From the NCBI GenBank assembly GCA_039820545.1, contig JBCBPW010000015.1, positions 33,893 to 97,892 on the forward strand: a DNA stretch of 64,000 nucleotides, given 5' to 3'. Of the stretch, positions 61,287-64,000 are shown piece by piece. The position numbers and the translations under genes were made by a program. The DNA is from JALEFZ01 sp039820545. GTDB lineage: Bacteria > Bacteroidota > Bacteroidia > J057. Position 1 is the first letter of the stretch; each line of letters begins with the position of its first letter. The notes below the pieces were generated by a model. That model ran no database searches. It was not told the DNA's origin and saw nothing but the letters and a program-made list of their open reading frames with translations.

Positions 61287-62360
61287 ATGAAAATTACCCG
61301 TATTCGCTTTTGGAAAGAAGATCTGAATCTTACCCGCCCTTATACCATTGCTTATAAGACGGTCTCTGATGTATCGGTTTGTTTTGTAGAGATAGAAACG
61401 GACGGGGCGCATGTGGGTATAGGTGCGAGTAATCCTTCGCCTCAGGTGGTCGGAGAAACTGTCGCAGATGTCATGCAAGTACTGAATCTGGGGCAGGGAT
61501 TTGATCAAATCATCGGGAGAGACGTGCGAGAGATGGCAGGTATCTTGAAGGATGTAGGAGAAATCTACATGCGTAATCCAGGTGTCTTGGCTGCATTAGA
61601 TATCGCACTTCATGACATTTGGGGAAAATATCTCGGTCTGCCTATTGCCAGATTTTACGGTCAGGCGCATCATTCGATTCCGACTTCTATCACAGTAGGA
61701 ATCAAAGGTGTAGAAGAGACTTTAGAGGAAGTGGAGGAATATGTAGGGAGAGGATTTCGATATTTGAAAATTAAGACAGGGGAAGGTATAGAAAAAGATC
61801 TGGAACGCCTTTTCAAGATACGCGAAGTACATGGTGATCAAGTCCACATCCGAGTAGATGCCAATCAGGGCTACACGCTGGAGCAGTTGCAGGATTTCAT
61901 GGAGCGGGGCAAGGATCTGAACTTGGAGTTGATCGAGCAGCCGCTCTCTGCGGATCAGGTGGGCGAGCTATTGCAGTTGCCCTGGGCACATGCGGAAAAG
62001 ATTGCGCTGGACGAATCCGTCCGCTATGTCGATGAGGCTTTGGCTTTTGTGGGGAAGCCCTTGCATGCAGGGATCTTCAATATCAAGCTCATGAAATGTG
62101 GAGGCGTCCGCAACGGCTTGCGCATCGCAGAGCTAGCAGAGCTGGCAGGTATGCACTTGATGTGGGGGTGCAATGACGAAAGTCGGGTGAGTATCGCGGC
62201 AGCCTTGCATGCGGCCTTTGCGAGCCCAGCTACGCGCTACTTGGATCTCGATGGTAGCCTGGATCTCGCGAGAGACCTTGTGGAGGGAGGCTTCAAGATC
62301 GAAGACGGGATGATGTCCCTTTTGCCTAAGCCAGGACTAGGTGTGGACCGCATTCAATAA
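61287..62360 (+). CDS. Dipeptide epimerase (enolase superfamily)
   Basis: 357 residues, mandelate racemase/muconate lactonising enzyme fold. The capping domain is N-terminal (FWKEDLNLTRPYTIAY, a form typical of L-Ala-D/L-Glu epimerases). The barrel holds the catalytic Lys pair (LKIKTG; NIKLMKCGG) and metal ligands Asp (RVDANQGY), Glu (ELIEQPL) and Asp (IALDESV). The end motif YLDLDGSLDL matches the DxD substrate-binding motif of dipeptide epimerases. Likely role: epimerising L-Ala-Glu-type dipeptides from peptidoglycan turnover, though substrate range in the family is wide. A purine-rich ribosome site (aaaggaag) precedes the ATG. Confidence 0.92.
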   Translation: MKITRIRFWKEDLNLTRPYTIAYKTVSDVSVCFVEIETDGAHVGIGASNPSPQVVGETVADVMQVLNLGQGFDQIIGRDVREMAGILKDVGEIYMRNPGVLAALDIALHDIWGKYLGLPIARFYGQAHHSIPTSITVGIKGVEETLEEVEEYVGRGFRYLKIKTGEGIEKDLERLFKIREVHGDQVHIRVDANQGYTLEQLQDFMERGKDLNLELIEQPLSADQVGELLQLPWAHAEKIALDESVRYVDEALAFVGKPLHAGIFNIKLMKCGGVRNGLRIAELAELAGMHLMWGCNDESRVSIAAALHAAFASPATRYLDLDGSLDLARDLVEGGFKIEDGMMSLLPKPGLGVDRIQ

Positions 62361-62497
62361 ACTTCCCACATACTTTTCCTTATACAGGATCTTTTCAATA
62401 GTTTTAAGCCAAGTTTTCGTTTCGTTATTTTTCAACTATCTGGACAGCAAAAGATAGGTCTGCTGTCTCTAGTCTTTCGTCTCAACAGTGATACTTC

Positions 62498-63034
62498 ATG
62501 AGTGGCAATAGTGTTACCAATCCAGGACCTCACCGCGCACGATTTGATCGTACGCTGGCATTTTTACAATCTTCTGTGGCTCCACCAGCCAAGATTCTGG
62601 ATTTGGGCATCGACAATCCCTTTTCTCAGGACATGCGCCATGCGGGATATGAGGTAGAAAATACCATAGGGCAAGATCTCGACGATGATTTTGAGCAAGT
62701 GGCTCAATCCGATGCGGACATCATCACTGCTTTTGAGATCTTCGAGCATTTGGTCGCTCCTTACAATGTGCTTAAAGCCATCAAAGCGCCTCATCTTGTG
62801 GCGACGGTTCCCCTCAAACTTTGGTTTGTAGATGCTTACTGGAATGAAGAAGATCCTTGGGATAGGCACTATCACGAGTTCGAGGATCGGCAGTTTGACA
62901 TGGTGCTAGAGAAGGCAGGGTGGACGATCCAACACAAGGAAAAGTGGACCTTCCCTGTGAAAAAAATCGGCTTCCGCCCTTTATTGAGGAATATCACACC
63001 TCGATATTATGCGGTGTATTGTACGCGGGTGTAA
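62498..63034 (+). CDS. SAM-dependent methyltransferase-like protein
   Basis: 178 residues, cytosolic. KILDLGIDNPFSQDM is a class I methyltransferase motif I with D-x-G-x-D in place of the fuller GxGxG loop; TIGQDLDDDFEQV, DIITAFEIFEHLVAPYNVLK and VATVPLKLWFVDAYW give motifs II-IV. Short at the C-terminus (FRPLLRNITPRYYAVYCTRV). It probably methylates a small molecule or glycan; relatives occur in polysaccharide loci. The reduced glycine loop makes weak SAM binding possible. Single gene. Confidence 0.8.
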   Translation: MSGNSVTNPGPHRARFDRTLAFLQSSVAPPAKILDLGIDNPFSQDMRHAGYEVENTIGQDLDDDFEQVAQSDADIITAFEIFEHLVAPYNVLKAIKAPHLVATVPLKLWFVDAYWNEEDPWDRHYHEFEDRQFDMVLEKAGWTIQHKEKWTFPVKKIGFRPLLRNITPRYYAVYCTRV

Positions 63035-63046
63035 GTTTGATGTTAC

Positions 63047-64000
63047 CTACAACTCTTCTTCTGAGGTCAGATGGGCTTGGATGAGCGTCTTGAGCGTAGC
63101 AAGTTGAGAGGGATTGACGACGATTTCAGCGACCTTCCCATCGTTCATGAGTAGCAATCTTCCCTGTGAGAATACCTCTTCTACATAGCTTTTATACAAC
63201 TCATTTCTATCTAAGTATAAGCCAGAGACATTAGGATCAATCAAATGTGCTTGTAGCTTTTGCTCTAAATCTGTCACACTTGCACTTGTCGCAATACATT
63301 GAAGACTTTGTTTGCCATCTTGATTATACAAGGGATGAAGCTCTACAAACAGATCAAGCATATAGTCTAGACACCCTTTACATCCTCTGTCTATAGGGAC
63401 GAATAGTACAACCTTGGGATCTGTGGAGCTTGTCGCAAATTCTTGCACATATGCGCGCCATCCTCCCTCCTTCTTATCAGGTGCAGGCAATATGGCTCTT
63501 TTCTTGAAGTCGTCAATTCCAGCCAACTGAGTACCCATCTCGAAGCGTGTAAAGTGCATAGAATCTGCAGATTCGTTACTTCGACTATAGTCAAAGAAAT
63601 ACCATCCGTCAGGCGTAGCAAAAGAAAAACCATACCCCTCTGGATATAAACCTTCCCCCACCTTACGGAAGTCCTCATCTAGCACCATGATCCCCGATTT
63701 CTGTGTTGTTTTAGCAGAAGCATTCGCCAAGTTGGTGATAGGATAAACGATACGTCTGACAAATTGGCGTCGAAAAGGATCAAAGGTAATATTCCTATAG
63801 GCCAGTTGGCTGCGATCATTTTGGGGCCTATCGTATGCAGGTACAAATGTATCTAAGGGTAAGGGATAAATCGTATCACTGATAGTAGAAGGTGCTCGGA
63901 ATCGCTTAACCATTTGACTACCTGGATCATATGTAAGTAGAAGGTCTGTGTAGGAAAATCCATAGACGGATTGCTTCTCTCCATTTACAGCTAATTTTAC
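63047..64000 (-). CDS. Protein with C-terminal thioredoxin-like segment (5' partial)
   Basis: The frame is open to the window edge at 64000; the internal ATG at 63913 is not the start because coding-like sequence (YDPGSQ, GFSYTDLLL) continues upstream. About 318 codons are visible. The first part is beta-rich with repeated D/R-turns (NITFDPFRRQFVRRIVYPIT; GYGFSFATPDGWYFFDYS). The last ~150 residues have a thioredoxin-like outline: VVLFVPIDRGCKGCLDYMLD, with a CxxC site, then alternating strands and helices ending LLLMNDGKVAEIVVN. The overall shape recalls DUF4221-type or 6-bladed lipoproteins of Bacteroidota, but I cannot confirm the family. Probably exported. Confidence 0.65.
   Translation of the reverse strand, partial: VKLAVNGEKQSVYGFSYTDLLLTYDPGSQMVKRFRAPSTISDTIYPLPLDTFVPAYDRPQNDRSQLAYRNITFDPFRRQFVRRIVYPITNLANASAKTTQKSGIMVLDEDFRKVGEGLYPEGYGFSFATPDGWYFFDYSRSNESADSMHFTRFEMGTQLAGIDDFKKRAILPAPDKKEGGWRAYVQEFATSSTDPKVVLFVPIDRGCKGCLDYMLDLFVELHPLYNQDGKQSLQCIATSASVTDLEQKLQAHLIDPNVSGLYLDRNELYKSYVEEVFSQGRLLLMNDGKVAEIVVNPSQLATLKTLIQAHLTSEEEL

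Overview
This window is chromosomal DNA from a member of the Bacteroidota, most likely a saprospiral or Lewinella-like lineage (the lower rank is inference). The grounds are several secreted proteins with type IX secretion (T9SS) C-terminal sorting domains, promoters of the Bacteroidetes TTTG-N19-TAnnTTTG kind, weak Shine-Dalgarno sequences, and family content such as NagZ/class-C beta-lactamase fusions, prohibitin, DUF1573, DUF445 and Uma2. No rRNA, tRNA, CRISPR array, transposase or phage gene was seen. Most of the window is housekeeping and envelope biology cut by small non-coding interspersed repeats. One short run of N marks an assembly join.

Layout: 0-8 kb holds a CheB-like fragment, a PH/SHOCT-like protein, a large glycosyltransferase fusion, and a probable waaA-small secreted protein-ilvE operon, followed by a T9SS esterase. 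8.2-8.7 kb is a nest of repeats. 8.7-17.6 kb carries an M3 oligopeptidase, a helical-repeat protein, the fused B12-dependent isobutyryl-CoA mutase IcmF, and a single-chain CoaD-CoaE protein joining the last two steps of CoA synthesis. 18.2-27 kb is the most unusual part: a co-directional set of ECF sigma factor, membrane anti-sigma-like protein, LRR-subtilase-dockerin-cohesin protein, and membrane-anchored TPR-CHAT peptidase. 27.3-32.4 kb adds a Uma2 nuclease-fold protein, a second ECF sigma/anti-sigma pair, and an RsbU/RsbV/RsbW-like partner-switching module, so regulators are densely packed here.

32.6-47.9 kb contains hppD, a prohibitin, an outer-membrane barrel protein, gapdh, a lipoprotein, DUF445, an HtrA protease, a TetR regulator, a solitary nuoM, a T9SS protein, a GT-C glycosyltransferase and a DUF1573 protein. 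48.1-49.7 kb is scpB plus an overlapping pseudouridine synthase, apparently from a leaderless promoter. 49.75-50.1 kb is a repeat element containing the N gap. 50.3-64 kb has a T9SS protein, a GH3/beta-lactamase fusion, tsaB, a Gfo/Idh/MocA oxidoreductase, secA, an inositol-monophosphatase-family enzyme, a dipeptide epimerase, a methyltransferase, and the 3' part of a thioredoxin-like-ended protein running off the window.

Two interspersed repeat families were found by eye. Family A has ends reading taagtaggtggacagatgta, often as inverted repeats. Family B is about 70 bp with a conserved small hairpin. The leading candidates for something new are the sigma/anti-sigma/LRR-S8/TPR-CHAT cluster, the CoaD-CoaE fusion, the glycosyltransferase carrying a decayed sugar-transferase tail, and the A/B repeats.
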